64,000 bases of DNA from Olivibacter jilunii. GTDB lineage: Bacteria; Bacteroidota; Bacteroidia; Sphingobacteriales; Sphingobacteriaceae. A program made the translations under genes and the position numbers. Each line of letters begins with the position of its first letter. The stretch's first letter is position 1. Of the stretch, positions 50,677 to 58,708 are shown in pieces. Location of the stretch: assembly GCF_900607235.1 (NCBI RefSeq), contig NZ_LR027849.1, positions 1 through 64,000 of the forward strand, given 5' to 3'. The notes beneath the pieces are model-generated. The model was not told where the DNA came from and searched no databases. It worked only from the letters and a program-made list of their open reading frames with translations.

Positions 50677-51128
50677 TGTTTACGCTTTTTGAGACGGAGT
50701 GTCCAAAGGCCCAATCCGGTAAGCGCCAGATTGAACAGCAAATGTTCAACCCATCCCATGGATTCAATGACACCGCCACAGTGGCACATGCGCTTTTCGG
50801 CAAAGGCAAGCATAAGGGCCAGGTAAAGCGTGAATAGGCTCATTAAGCCGGTGGCTAACTGTAAGCCCTGCTTATTGCTTTTCGGAATGATAAGCAACGC
50901 GCTGATCAGCAGTTCGGCAAGGGGCACACCCCAAGCGATCCACCCATGCATATTGGCCACGACGGGGATTTTACCAATGCCCCTGCTGAACTGCTCTAAA
51001 TGCCTCAGCTTATCGATGGCCGTATAACTGAACAGGAAAACAAAGAGCATGCTGATAATAAAAATAATCCGCTCTTTCGCAGGTCGAGCTAGTTTCCATT
51101 GTTTTCTTTGTTTCAGTAAGCGTTCCAT
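50673..51128 (-). CDS. MauE/DoxX-type redox-associated membrane protein
   Basis: 151 residues from the ATG at 51128; the frame extends to 51242 but that would overlap the upstream gene and lacks homologous character. Four membrane helices (RIIFIISMLFVFLFSYTAID onwards) and the segment AEKRMCHCGGVIESMGWVEH (about residues 108-127) with C-x-C are typical of MauE-like proteins, which handle disulfide formation in periplasmic proteins. Together with the small Cys-containing DUF6520 protein and the TlpA gene nearby this suggests a thiol-oxidation unit. Confidence 0.82.
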   Translation of the reverse strand: MERLLKQRKQWKLARPAKERIIFIISMLFVFLFSYTAIDKLRHLEQFSRGIGKIPVVANMHGWIAWGVPLAELLISALLIIPKSNKQGLQLATGLMSLFTLYLALMLAFAEKRMCHCGGVIESMGWVEHLLFNLALTGLGLWTLRLKKRKQ

Positions 51129-51223
51129 ATACTTAGTGTTATGTGATTGAATCCCTTGATTATATTGCCTTGTAGCTGGCAGGGCTGATGCTGCGGGCTG
51201 CTCCCAGCCTTTGCACCCTTTTA

Positions 51224-51466
51224 TCAGGCCATCCACGGCCATCGGGGGAATACGGCAAATTTACGTCGGTACAACCATCGGTGAATAAAACGCGTAAAGG
51301 GGAGGTGAAAGGCCAATACAGGATAACCTGGAATAAGCATCAGGCGAACTAACAAAGAGAGGTAATACCTGAAAAAGGTAAGGAGCAGGGATGCTACGAT
51401 AGCTGCCACCCACTGCGTGTTGATGTTTTCCTGTCTTTGAGTCCACCTGTTTAATAGCTTTTCCAT
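51224..51466 (-). CDS. Small membrane-associated protein, 80 aa
   Basis: An N-terminal polar segment (MEKLLNRWTQRQENINTQW) then a hydrophobic helix (VAAIVASLLLTFFRYYLSLL) and a basic, aromatic end (HRWLYRRKFAVFPRWPWMA). I do not recognise a family. It lies upstream of the MauE-like gene on the same strand (about 95 bp between stop and start), so it may be the first gene of that unit. Coding support is only moderate. Confidence 0.5.
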   Translation of the reverse strand: MEKLLNRWTQRQENINTQWVAAIVASLLLTFFRYYLSLLVRLMLIPGYPVLAFHLPFTRFIHRWLYRRKFAVFPRWPWMA

Positions 51467-51479
51467 GTTGCCTACATTT

Positions 51480-51740
51480 TGTTTTTCCTACACAGTGCCG
51501 CCTCGCAGCTACTGCCCTTGTTTAATTGATCTCCGGCGCTTATCGCCGCGCCCGGCGTCCCTTGCTGCCGTACCGCTATAGCGTTCGCCTATAGAGGCTC
51601 TCCAGCACCTTCGGTATTCCCTTTAGCTAAGGCTTGCATGCCGGGGCGCCTTAGCTGGGTTCGGCACGCTGTTCTCGACAGCTGGCTTTCTACTGCGGGG
51701 GAACCGCAGGCTATGATCGAGGTACTCCCCGGTGCGATAT
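51480..51740. ncRNA. Chain of GC-rich hairpins, possible structured RNA or repeat element
   Basis: At least four stable stems in series: CTATAG/CTATAG around CGTTCGC (51576-51594), AGCTAAGGC/GCCTTAGCT (51625-51656, perfect 9 bp), GCTGT/ACAGC (51669-51683) and CTGCGG/CCGCAG (51693-51709). GC content is markedly above the surroundings, and no open frame makes sense. It lies upstream of the 80-aa/MauE/DUF6520 unit, so it could also be its leader (minus strand). Confidence 0.4.
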
Positions 51741-51870
51741 CTTATTTTAATTGTCTTTGGTAAAGGTAGTAGATCAGCAAGGAGGCTTATGCTGCCTAGG
51801 TAGCATTTGAAGCGGATCTAGGTAGCATTTTACTGTGATCTAAATCACAGCTTTGGGTTTCGCTCGTGCA
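51741..51870. other. Short region between hairpins and Crp gene
   Basis: Contains two near-identical GGTAGCATTT motifs (51798-51830, CTAGGTAGCATTTGAAG and CTAGGTAGCATTTTAC) 24 bases apart and the palindromic TGTGATCTAAATCACA at 51833-51848, which looks like a Crp/Fnr-type operator (TGTGA-N6-TCACA) directly downstream of the Crp gene end. Confidence 0.5.
51833..51848. promoter_or_regulatory. Crp/Fnr-like operator palindrome
   Basis: TGTGATCTAAATCACA, a perfect TGTGA-N6-TCACA inverted repeat, the E. coli CRP half-site architecture. It lies 23 bp from the stop of the Crp/Fnr-type gene at 51871 and upstream (in minus-strand sense) of the 80-aa/MauE/DUF6520 genes, so the regulator could control these. 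Confidence 0.55.
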
Positions 51871-52464
51871 TCAGCGAAGCTCTTTTAAACAGGTATTAAA
51901 AGTGCGCCGATCGATATGGAGGTAGTGTGCCAATAGTTCTTGCTTTACTTTACTATGTACGCCCGGGTAGCTACGTAAAAGGTAGGCGACGCGGTCGACC
52001 GCCGGATAACGTAAGGCAATGTTATGCATGGCCATTCGCCTGAGCCGCAAACTGTAAACACGGAGGAGAAGGGAGTTGAAGTTTGGGTAATCTTTCAACA
52101 AATGATGTAGTTTTGAATACGAAATGCCAATAAGTACGCCATCATCCCAGAGGTGAATACTTTCCTGTAGCTCCTTTCTTTCGAAAAAGCTTTCCGGTTG
52201 AAAAATGATATCGCCTTTTTTCCAAAGAAGTAGGGCCTGTTCTTGATCGGTATATTGATCGTATTTTACACTAACAGCAACACCTTGAACGAGATACCAT
52301 AGATAACCATCGCTATCATCGCCTTCAAACTCGATAACGCTCATCTTCGGTTGCCTAACTAGTTTCGATATCTGCAACAAACGACTGTGCAGCTCACCCG
52401 GAATGTACATTATGGAAGCGAGCCTATCCATAGCAACTTGAATGTATTTTCGTTTCTCTTGCAT
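51871..52464 (-). CDS. Crp/Fnr family transcriptional regulator
   Basis: 197 residues: beta-roll sensor in residues about 20-130 (SVIEFEGDDSDGYLWYLVQG, GDIIFQPESFFERKELQESI) and a short C-terminal HTH (LLAHYLHIDRRTFNTCLKEL). It starts at the ATG at 52464. A canonical TGTGA-N6-TCACA site lies just downstream of its stop, on the promoter side of the 80-aa/MauE operon, making these genes likely targets. Ligand unknown. Confidence 0.88.
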   Translation of the reverse strand: MQEKRKYIQVAMDRLASIMYIPGELHSRLLQISKLVRQPKMSVIEFEGDDSDGYLWYLVQGVAVSVKYDQYTDQEQALLLWKKGDIIFQPESFFERKELQESIHLWDDGVLIGISYSKLHHLLKDYPNFNSLLLRVYSLRLRRMAMHNIALRYPAVDRVAYLLRSYPGVHSKVKQELLAHYLHIDRRTFNTCLKELR

Positions 52465-52702
52465 AGCATCACTCTATGTTTATTATATTTTGAACAGGGA
52501 CTCCGTGTGAAATTTACGACCTTTATATCTGCTAAATACTCCAAAGCTATTGGAGATTTTATAAACCGATCTTTACCACAAATGCTATATTCATTTTTAC
52601 TTTGCTATACCGCATATAGCGAACAATTCATATACCTCACGATTGATACTTGATATATTTTACGCTCTTTTCAGAAAAGATCTGAGATCTTCCAATAAGT
52701 TA

Positions 52703-53614
52703 CTATACGGCCGAAGGTGAAAAACCGTGATATTTTTTAAACTGTACGGAAAAACTATGCTGATCAATATAGCCCACTTGTGGCAAAACCTCGTTTACGG
52801 GAACTCTTTCTTTTAACAGCTGTAAAGCTTTTTCCATCCGTTTGGCGGTAATATAGCTTTTGATCGTTGACCCATATGCTTCTTGAAATTTTCGTTGCAG
52901 GGTGCGCGCACTTCCTATAAACTGATCGGTGAGTTGTCGTACTTGCAAGTTTGGATTATGCAGGTTCTCGTCGATATAAATTTTCATCAATATAGGCGCT
53001 GATAGGGCAGGGCTACTTAATAAATTGGAAAGATCTTCATGATGTTGGCTCACCAACTGGAGAATGAGATGATTGATCTTATTGTTCAACTTGTTCTTGT
53101 CGTCGAGATTTAAATGAAATAAGGTCTCGATTGTCTTTCTTGTACGTGCGCGTATTTTTACGGCAGGTAATGATTTAATGCCTTGGAGATTTTTAATCAT
53201 GGCTTCAACTACCGGATAAATAGAGGGAAATAATAATTGATTATCTTCTTTATGTATTAAAATCTGCGGTTGAAACACGAGGGTAACTGCTTCCACTTCT
53301 CCCGGATAAACACGTAGCTTATAGTCGCCCTGATTGTGATACGTACAAAGACTTTCTCCGGCCTTTATGTCGTATTGTTCTTCTGCTTCCGTTTGCATGG
53401 CAATACGGCCGTCTAACATAAATAGCATAAAAAAGTGAGGGTACTTTACACGATATGAGCCGTTGCGCTCGATGTCATTGTGTGTTCGGTAGCGATGGCA
53501 TCGCGCATCCTGAAATACTCTGGATTGGTGTTCTACAGTCGGTCCGTTGGTACCTTTGGCTTGGTCATTCTTTTTTGGATTTTTGTTTTTTAATTGTGGT
53601 AAATCTTCTTCCAT
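52703..53614 (-). CDS. AraC family transcriptional regulator
   Basis: 303 residues. The N-terminal cupin-like domain (PHFFMLFMLDGRIAMQTEAE, KAGESLCTYHNQGDYKLRVY) is followed by an AraC domain with VRQLTDQFIGSARTLQRKFQ and VNEVLPQVGYIDQHSFSVQF, ending HGFSPSAV. The first 25 residues (KNKNPKKNDQAKGTNG) are lysine-rich. It lies alone between a Crp-like gene and the array region. Targets unknown. Confidence 0.9.
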   Translation of the reverse strand: MEEDLPQLKNKNPKKNDQAKGTNGPTVEHQSRVFQDARCHRYRTHNDIERNGSYRVKYPHFFMLFMLDGRIAMQTEAEEQYDIKAGESLCTYHNQGDYKLRVYPGEVEAVTLVFQPQILIHKEDNQLLFPSIYPVVEAMIKNLQGIKSLPAVKIRARTRKTIETLFHLNLDDKNKLNNKINHLILQLVSQHHEDLSNLLSSPALSAPILMKIYIDENLHNPNLQVRQLTDQFIGSARTLQRKFQEAYGSTIKSYITAKRMEKALQLLKERVPVNEVLPQVGYIDQHSFSVQFKKYHGFSPSAV

Positions 53615-53737
53615 GTCATGATGAATTTAAATTCATAATTGTTGATTAATTGTATTCGTAAAAATGCGGCATTCTATGCATGGTTAAAAGCAAAAAAGCG
53701 TCATTTTTTGAAAGTAAAAATAGGCCTTAAGAATTTT

Positions 53738-53768
53738 AAAAAATGGGTCACTGGCTGACCATTTTTTC
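53738..53768. terminator. Bidirectional terminator
   Basis: AAAAAATGG..TCA and TGA..CCATTTTTT with the loop CTGGC (53738-53768): symmetric, A-run in front and T-run behind. It can end minus-strand transcripts from the truncated gene at 54115 and separates them from the AraC gene. Confidence 0.7.
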
Positions 53769-53803
53769 TTAATTATTTTTCGTATGGAAGATGGAATTTT
53801 TTA

Positions 53804-53983
53804 AATCCCCTTTTTTGACACTAAAAGCTACTACGAACCTACTAAAAATACACTGAAACTTACTGGCTTCACACTGGTTTGACACTCATTTGGTACTGCC
53901 GTGACACTGGTTTAGCACTATTTTTACACTTGTTTCTTACTAGCTTGATTATACCTTGGTACTTGTTAAGCACTACAGAAGTG
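53804..53983. repeat. 11-bp-phased ACT array, copy 1
   Basis: The trinucleotide ACT recurs at 53820, 53830, 53841, 53852, 53862, 53873, 53884, 53895, 53906, 53917, 53928, 53939, (53950 as ATA), 53961 and 53972: steps of 11 bp with three of 10. Units look like GACACTGGTTT. The whole 180 bp recurs without gaps at 55629-55808 (roughly 90 % identical). Confidence 0.9.
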
Positions 53984-53996
53984 TGAATAGATATAG

Positions 53997-54086
53997 ACTT
54001 TCCTTACATCATGATTACCCTTTGTTTACCTTTCCTTTAGGTATGCTTTACCTTTTCTATACCCTTTCTTTACCTCTTGTTTACCC
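53997..54086. repeat. 11-bp-phased TTTAC array
   Basis: TTAC or close variants end at 54007, 54018, 54029, 54040 (TTAG), 54051, 54062 (TATAC), 54073 and 54084, exactly 11 bp apart each time; units look like CTTTCTTTAC. It follows the ACT array almost in phase but is absent from the second copy. Confidence 0.88.
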
Positions 54087-54114
54087 GGGAAGTATAGGAT
54101 GGGTAACAATAGTA

Positions 54115-54630
54115 CTATATTTTATCAGAATAGACCGCTTTTGCGGGATGTCCGTTTTCGAACAACCTTCCACGCGGATCAATATGCGATTCGTTAAATA
54201 GGATAACCTGATGCTTGTGGGCAATCGAATCGATTTCATCTACAGCATTCAGGGCCGTATAGTTGGAATCTTCCACAATGTCGGTGTCCCAATGCCTGGA
54301 ATTATTGTAGGCGGATTCATTTTCTTTTACATCGCCTGCAAATGAGCTGAAGGTGGTAAGCATGGTTCTATAACCGAAATATAGAGCTTGATCGGCTGAA
54401 TCAACCTTGATATGCCTGCTAAGGTAATAGGGGACTAAATAATTATAGCTACTCGTTTCATAGCTTTTTAGTATATGAGTCATTGGATCTTGCTGCGCTT
54501 TTTGAAGATATAAGGCAATTGAATCCTGTGTGAAATGTTCTATGTTTGATGTGGAGGGTTGTGCCATACAGATGTTTAATCCACAAAACGCCAGGAGGGT
54601 AAACAAAAGAGAGGAGCTGCTGATCTGCAT
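54115..54630 (-). pseudogene. Secreted erythromycin-esterase/ChaN-like protein, C-terminally truncated
   Basis: 171 codons with a signal peptide (about 23 residues, ending NICMAQ). The middle region (ALNAVDEIDSIAHKHQVILF) leads into NESHIDPRGRLFENGHP, the beginning of a ChaN/erythromycin-esterase-like catalytic motif (E-x-H). Proteins of this type continue for more than 200 further residues, but here the frame stops 15 codons later, right at the edge of the array. The missing part has been lost by deletion or array insertion, so this is likely non-functional. Confidence 0.65.
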
Positions 54631-54717
54631 AATCGAGGTATTAATCTAATGCAAATGTATAACTAAATTTTTAGTTTAAAAAAAATATTCTAATTTGTAG
54701 GTTTAAGGATCAATCAT

Positions 54718-55485
54718 CTACTCGATAGCAAAATATAGCGTTGCTTCCATTTTGAAATTAGTTATACTGCCCTCCGCGATTGCGGGTTTCCAGGGGAGAC
54801 TTTTAACCGCGGCTATAACAGCTTCTTCACAGCCGTAACCGATGCCTCTTCTGATACGGAAGTTGACTGGCTTTCCTTCCTTGCTGATTTCGAATGTGAC
54901 ACTGACAAGCCCTTCAATACCCTGATCCAAAGCTTCTTGTGGATAGATAACATGTTCTTTGAGGTGCTTTTGAAAACCTGGAATGCCACCAGCAGGTGTT
55001 GGCGGGAAATAGAATGAACAGTTAAATGCATTCATCACTTTTGTCTGATAAAGAACAGGTGATTTCGTTTTTTTGGCTTTAGCCTTACCATTGACTTGTA
55101 TGGTGTCTATCGTTTGGTTGCTATTGTCATTTATGGTTAGATTGATGATGCGGCTGCCCATCACAGGCACGGTTTGCCGAAAATATAGTCCCGTTATTTG
55201 GAGGGTATCGCCAGGCTCAATATATTCAATATGGTAATTTCCTAAACTGTCTGTAACGCTTTTAGGTGTCTCATCATAAAAATACTTTGTCGATCTAAGC
55301 CAAACCGTAATTCCTATTGCCGGCTCCCCATCGGGTGTGGTGAGTTTACCGCGTACATGGATCGTATCGGGTATTGAATATGTTTTGATAGTGTAATGTG
55401 CACTGTCTTTTCTGGAAATAAGCTGCGCTAGTGATGGCAAAGCTAAGGTCTGTAAGAAAGTAAAAAGTATAAATAGGATTTTCAT
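54718..55485 (-). CDS. TonB family energy-transducing protein with CarboxypepD_reg-like domain
   Basis: 255 residues: signal peptide (about 20 residues, ending SLAQ), a CarboxypepD_reg-like beta sandwich (VRGKLTTPDGEPAIGITVWL) and a TonB C-terminal domain (FQKHLKEHVIYPQEALDQGI, EGLVSVTFEISKEGKPVNFR and CEEAVIAAVKSLPWKPAI). It lacks the N-terminal membrane anchor of classical TonB, so it is probably a periplasmic, secreted relative rather than a true energy transducer. It stands between the truncated gene and the second array copy. Confidence 0.85.
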   Translation of the reverse strand: MKILFILFTFLQTLALPSLAQLISRKDSAHYTIKTYSIPDTIHVRGKLTTPDGEPAIGITVWLRSTKYFYDETPKSVTDSLGNYHIEYIEPGDTLQITGLYFRQTVPVMGSRIINLTINDNSNQTIDTIQVNGKAKAKKTKSPVLYQTKVMNAFNCSFYFPPTPAGGIPGFQKHLKEHVIYPQEALDQGIEGLVSVTFEISKEGKPVNFRIRRGIGYGCEEAVIAAVKSLPWKPAIAEGSITNFKMEATLYFAIE

Positions 55486-55628
55486 GGTGTGCTATTTATG
55501 GCTTTGATGCATAAATGAACCAATTTCCATAAGAACCGGATAGCAAAAGGAGCATTACACATTTTTACAATGACGGTTGGATACCAGAGTCTCTACCGGG
55601 AAGTTTTATTGCCAATGAAGGTTGTTGT

Positions 55629-55808
55629 AATCCCCTTTTTTGACACTAAAAGCTACTACAAACCTACTGAAACCACTCTGAAACCTACTGGCTTCACACA
55701 GGTTTGACACTCATTTGGTACTGCCGTGACACTGGTTTAGTACTATTTTCGCACTAGTTTCGTACTAGCTTGGTTATACCTTAGTACTTGTTAAGTACTA
55801 CAGAAGTG
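55629..55808. repeat. 11-bp-phased ACT array, copy 2
   Basis: ACT at 55645, 55655, 55666, 55687, 55709, 55720, 55731, 55742, 55753, 55764, 55786 and 55797; missing positions are mutated (ACA at 55698, ATA at 55775). Matches 53804-53983 base for base in register, offset 1825. Confidence 0.9.
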
Positions 55809-55838
55809 CGGGTTATAGACGAGCTGGTAATTGGTGAT

Positions 55839-55870
55839 AGCTAGCCGTGACCTGTACGGCTAGCTTTTTG
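55839..55870 (+). terminator. Hairpin with T-run after the second array copy
   Basis: AGCTAGCCGT (55839-55848) and ACGGCTAGCT (55856-55865), perfect 10-bp stem, followed by TTTTT on the plus strand. No plus-strand gene precedes it, so if it is a terminator it would end a transcript of the array itself. Confidence 0.6.
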
Positions 55871-55885
55871 GGAAGGTTGTTTGAC

Positions 55886-57118
55886 TTATTTGCCGTTTTT
55901 TTTCGATAAATTCCTGTAGCGCATAAGGGCTTCTACATAATAATAGTCAGCATATGATAAAGGCACATCCACTTCGCTATTGCCAGGTAAATTGCCCACG
56001 GAATGCTTCAAAAGAAAACCCCCATTAGTACCAATGGCTGCGCGGTATGTGGGTGAAGCAAGCTGTTGGATGATTTGCTCTGCAAAGTTGACATATTTGG
56101 CGGCCGTATCCTTCGGAGCGTAAGTGCTTAATTCCAGTAAAGCCGAAGCGCTTATTGCAGCCGCAGATGCATCCCGAGGGCTGTTGGGAATATCTTTTGC
56201 ATTATAGTCCCAGTACGGAATCTTATCCGATGGCAAGTTGGGGTGGTTCATTAAATAGGAAGCGATATGCATGGCTTGCTGTAGGTAAGCTTCGTGGCGG
56301 GTATCTCGGTACATCATGGTATAACCATATAAACCCCATGCTTGTCCACGGGCCCATGCAGATTCATCGAAAGCGCCCTGTGCGGTTTGTTTGTGCCGTA
56401 TTGCGCCCGTAGCGGGGGCGTAATCGACCACGTGATACGAACTGTTATCTTGACGGAAATGGTTTTTCAATGTGGTGTTTGCGTGTGTTCGGGCAATCTC
56501 AGCATAGCGTTCATTATTTGATACCCTATTTGCCCAGTTCAATAGTTCCAGGTTCATCATATTATCGATGATGACAGGAAATTCCCATTTATCTTGATGA
56601 TGATCCCAAGATCGGATGCAGCCTACCTGCGGGTTGAATCGGCTGATCAACGAAGTAGCTCCTTGGAGCAATACTTCTTGATAATGTGAATTTCCGGTGA
56701 GCCGCAAACCATTTCCAAAACTACAATAAAGCATAAAGCCCAGATCATGGGTACCCTTGTTATATTGTTCTTTTTCCAGGTCTTTCATCCGGCTCTCGGC
56801 TTCTTTCCTTAAGCTTTCATCTCCGCTGAACTCGTACAAATACCACAATGTGCCGGGATAGAATCCGGATATCCATGAGTTACTTTTACTAACCAACAGA
56901 CTATCGTGTTCGTAAGTGCGAGGAAATACGCCTTTTGGTAGGTGCTGCCGAAGCGTTTTGTACTGGGTTACGGCTTGGCTTAGTTGCTCGTTAATGAACG
57001 CCTGATTGAGCTTGTATCCGTACGACTTGTTTGTTTGTCCATTAAGGGGTGCAAATCCTGCCAACAGAATAAAGAGCAAATAAATACTGCTTTGGAGCGT
57101 GTTTTTTGATGTTAACAT
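55886..57118 (-). CDS. GH88 family unsaturated glucuronyl/rhamnogalacturonyl hydrolase
   Basis: 410 residues with signal peptide (about 27 residues, ending LNGQ). The alpha/alpha-barrel motifs of GH88/GH105 are visible: SWISGFYPGTLWYLYEFSGD (about 62-81), FPVIIDNMMNLELLNWANRV with the catalytic aspartate (about 180-199), AFDESAWARGQAWGLYGYTM and VPLSYADYYYVEALMRY. The enzyme removes 4,5-unsaturated uronic acids from oligosaccharides released by polysaccharide lyases. Last gene of the PUL here, downstream of the permease. Confidence 0.92.
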   Translation of the reverse strand: MLTSKNTLQSSIYLLFILLAGFAPLNGQTNKSYGYKLNQAFINEQLSQAVTQYKTLRQHLPKGVFPRTYEHDSLLVSKSNSWISGFYPGTLWYLYEFSGDESLRKEAESRMKDLEKEQYNKGTHDLGFMLYCSFGNGLRLTGNSHYQEVLLQGATSLISRFNPQVGCIRSWDHHQDKWEFPVIIDNMMNLELLNWANRVSNNERYAEIARTHANTTLKNHFRQDNSSYHVVDYAPATGAIRHKQTAQGAFDESAWARGQAWGLYGYTMMYRDTRHEAYLQQAMHIASYLMNHPNLPSDKIPYWDYNAKDIPNSPRDASAAAISASALLELSTYAPKDTAAKYVNFAEQIIQQLASPTYRAAIGTNGGFLLKHSVGNLPGNSEVDVPLSYADYYYVEALMRYRNLSKKNGK

Positions 57119-57154
57119 ATGCTTGATTTTTGTTAAAGGGATTCATGATGAATT

Positions 57155-58708
57155 TTAAGGTGTTGCATAACTGTCTAATACGGGGATCATATTTTTAAAA
57201 ACGTATGCCTGTAACAACACGATAAGGCAGATAATCCCTAATAGTATAAAACTGTGTTTGAGTGTATAGCGCAATAAATGTGATTCGCTACCGGTTAAAC
57301 CACTGCCTGCCGCTGCTACGGCGATAGATTGTGGGGAAATCATTTTACCTAAGACACCTCCGGAAGCATTGGCGGCTACCATGGTGAGTGGATTAAGCCC
57401 GATACGCTGGGCTGTTTCAAACTGTAATTTGCCGAACAGTGCATTGGAGGAAGTGTCAGAGCCGGTTATAAAGACCCCGAGCCAACCGAGTATTGGTGCG
57501 AAAAGTGGATAAAGCGCACCGGTATTAGCCATGGCAGCTGCTAAGGTTAGGGTAATACCTGCATCATTCAGCAGGTAGGCAAAGCCCATGATCGTAGCAA
57601 TGGTGAGTATGGCATAGCGGAGCTGTTTAAGGGTCTTGCCGTAAATGCCGGCTGCTTTTAGGAAGGAGAGTCCGGTAAGTGGTATCGAACATAGAGCGGC
57701 TAACAGAATAGCCGTACCTGGAGTGGAAAGGTAGGGAATAGGCACCTCTGTTAAACCGATGTTGATTTTGGCTTGCGCCCACTCATCGAACGCTCGTTTT
57801 AATGTGGGTATGCCCCAGAGTATAATGAATAGCGTAAGTAGTAAAAACGGACTGAAAGCGCGGAGTACGCCACCTTCTGCTTGCTCTTTTTCTGTTGATA
57901 TCTTGCGGAAGCGCAAGTAGCCCCATAGGGCAAGCAAGGAGCCGAGCCCTGCGATGATATCGGGCAGCGTGGGGCCAATGAAACTGGCGGAGAACCATTG
58001 CAACAAAGCAAAAGAGCCACCCGAAACGAGCAGTGCGGGAAGTATGGCTACCATCTGCTTCCAACCGGCCAAGGTGATGATGAGATACATGGGCATCATC
58101 AAAGATAGAAAGGGTAAAGTGCGCCCGACAGTCTGCGATATGGCCATCTCCGGTAAACCGGAGATATCGGCCAAAACGGTAATGGGGATACCTACGGCGC
58201 CAAAGGCTACCGGCGCCGTATTGGCAATCAGGCAAATGCCGGCAGCTTGTAAGGGTTGGAAGCCCAGACCTACTAACATGGCTGCCGTAATGGCTACGGG
58301 TGCACCATAGCCGGCAGTGCCTTCTAGGAACGCGCCGAAAGAAAAGGCTACCAGTAGTACCTGTAAACGCGGATCGGGCGTGATAGCGGCAATGTACTGT
58401 TTGATTGTCTTGAATTGACCACTTTCTACGCTCAGATTAAAAAGAAATAGCGTGTTGATTACTATCCAAGATATAGGAAATAAACCATAGAGCATACCGC
58501 GGACACTGGAAAAAGCAATCGTTTGCATCGGTACATGAAAGACGCTATAAGCTATTAAACAGGCAAATGCAAGAGCGAATAGGCTTGCCCAATGTCCTTT
58601 CCATTTAGCAAATACCAGTGCCCAGAATATCGCGAGTATGGGCAGGGCCGCAGCTCCTACCTGTACCAGCTTCCAGACATTACTGTTTGTAAAAAGACTA
58701 CAGATCAT
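57155..58708 (-). CDS. L-lactate permease family (LctP) transporter
   Basis: 517 residues with about 12-13 membrane helices. Family segments: FSFGAFLEGTAGYGAPVAIT (about 125-144), CLIANTAPVAFGAVGIPITV, GWLGVFITGSDTSSNALFGK and VVAANASGGVLGKMISPQSI, all diagnostic for LctP. These carriers import L-lactate or glycolate with protons. In this locus it may instead carry a hydroxy-acid sugar product, an inference. It overlaps the BNR_4 gene by 4 bp (ATGA), hence one transcript. Confidence 0.93.
   Translation of the reverse strand: MICSLFTNSNVWKLVQVGAAALPILAIFWALVFAKWKGHWASLFALAFACLIAYSVFHVPMQTIAFSSVRGMLYGLFPISWIVINTLFLFNLSVESGQFKTIKQYIAAITPDPRLQVLLVAFSFGAFLEGTAGYGAPVAITAAMLVGLGFQPLQAAGICLIANTAPVAFGAVGIPITVLADISGLPEMAISQTVGRTLPFLSLMMPMYLIITLAGWKQMVAILPALLVSGGSFALLQWFSASFIGPTLPDIIAGLGSLLALWGYLRFRKISTEKEQAEGGVLRAFSPFLLLTLFIILWGIPTLKRAFDEWAQAKINIGLTEVPIPYLSTPGTAILLAALCSIPLTGLSFLKAAGIYGKTLKQLRYAILTIATIMGFAYLLNDAGITLTLAAAMANTGALYPLFAPILGWLGVFITGSDTSSNALFGKLQFETAQRIGLNPLTMVAANASGGVLGKMISPQSIAVAAAGSGLTGSESHLLRYTLKHSFILLGIICLIVLLQAYVFKNMIPVLDSYATP

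Larger units (their letters stand above)
53615..54114. other. Intergenic region occupied by terminator and 11-bp arrays, 500 bp
   Basis: See the terminator at 53738 and the arrays at 53804-54084. No gene is present; the few frames in it are not coherent. Confidence 0.6.
55486..55885. other. Intergenic region with second array copy and hairpin, 400 bp
   Basis: Contains the array copy at 55629-55808 and the hairpin at 55839-55870. No gene. Confidence 0.5.

Noticed and set aside
50673-51242. Longer version of the MauE-like protein starting at 51242
   Set aside because: The extra 38 residues overlap the upstream gene and lack the character of the family; the ATG at 51128 is followed by the expected basic segment and first helix.
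53956-54201. 81-codon frame across the 11-bp array
   Set aside because: An 11-bp period shifts the reading frame, and the predicted peptide has no recognisable feature; it also runs antisense into the truncated gene.
53804-55808. CRISPR array interpretation of the repeats
   Set aside because: Units are 11 bp without spacers and no cas genes are nearby.
57783-58235. 150-codon minus-strand frame within the lactate-permease gene
   Set aside because: Out-of-frame shadow of the permease gene, no start context or family.
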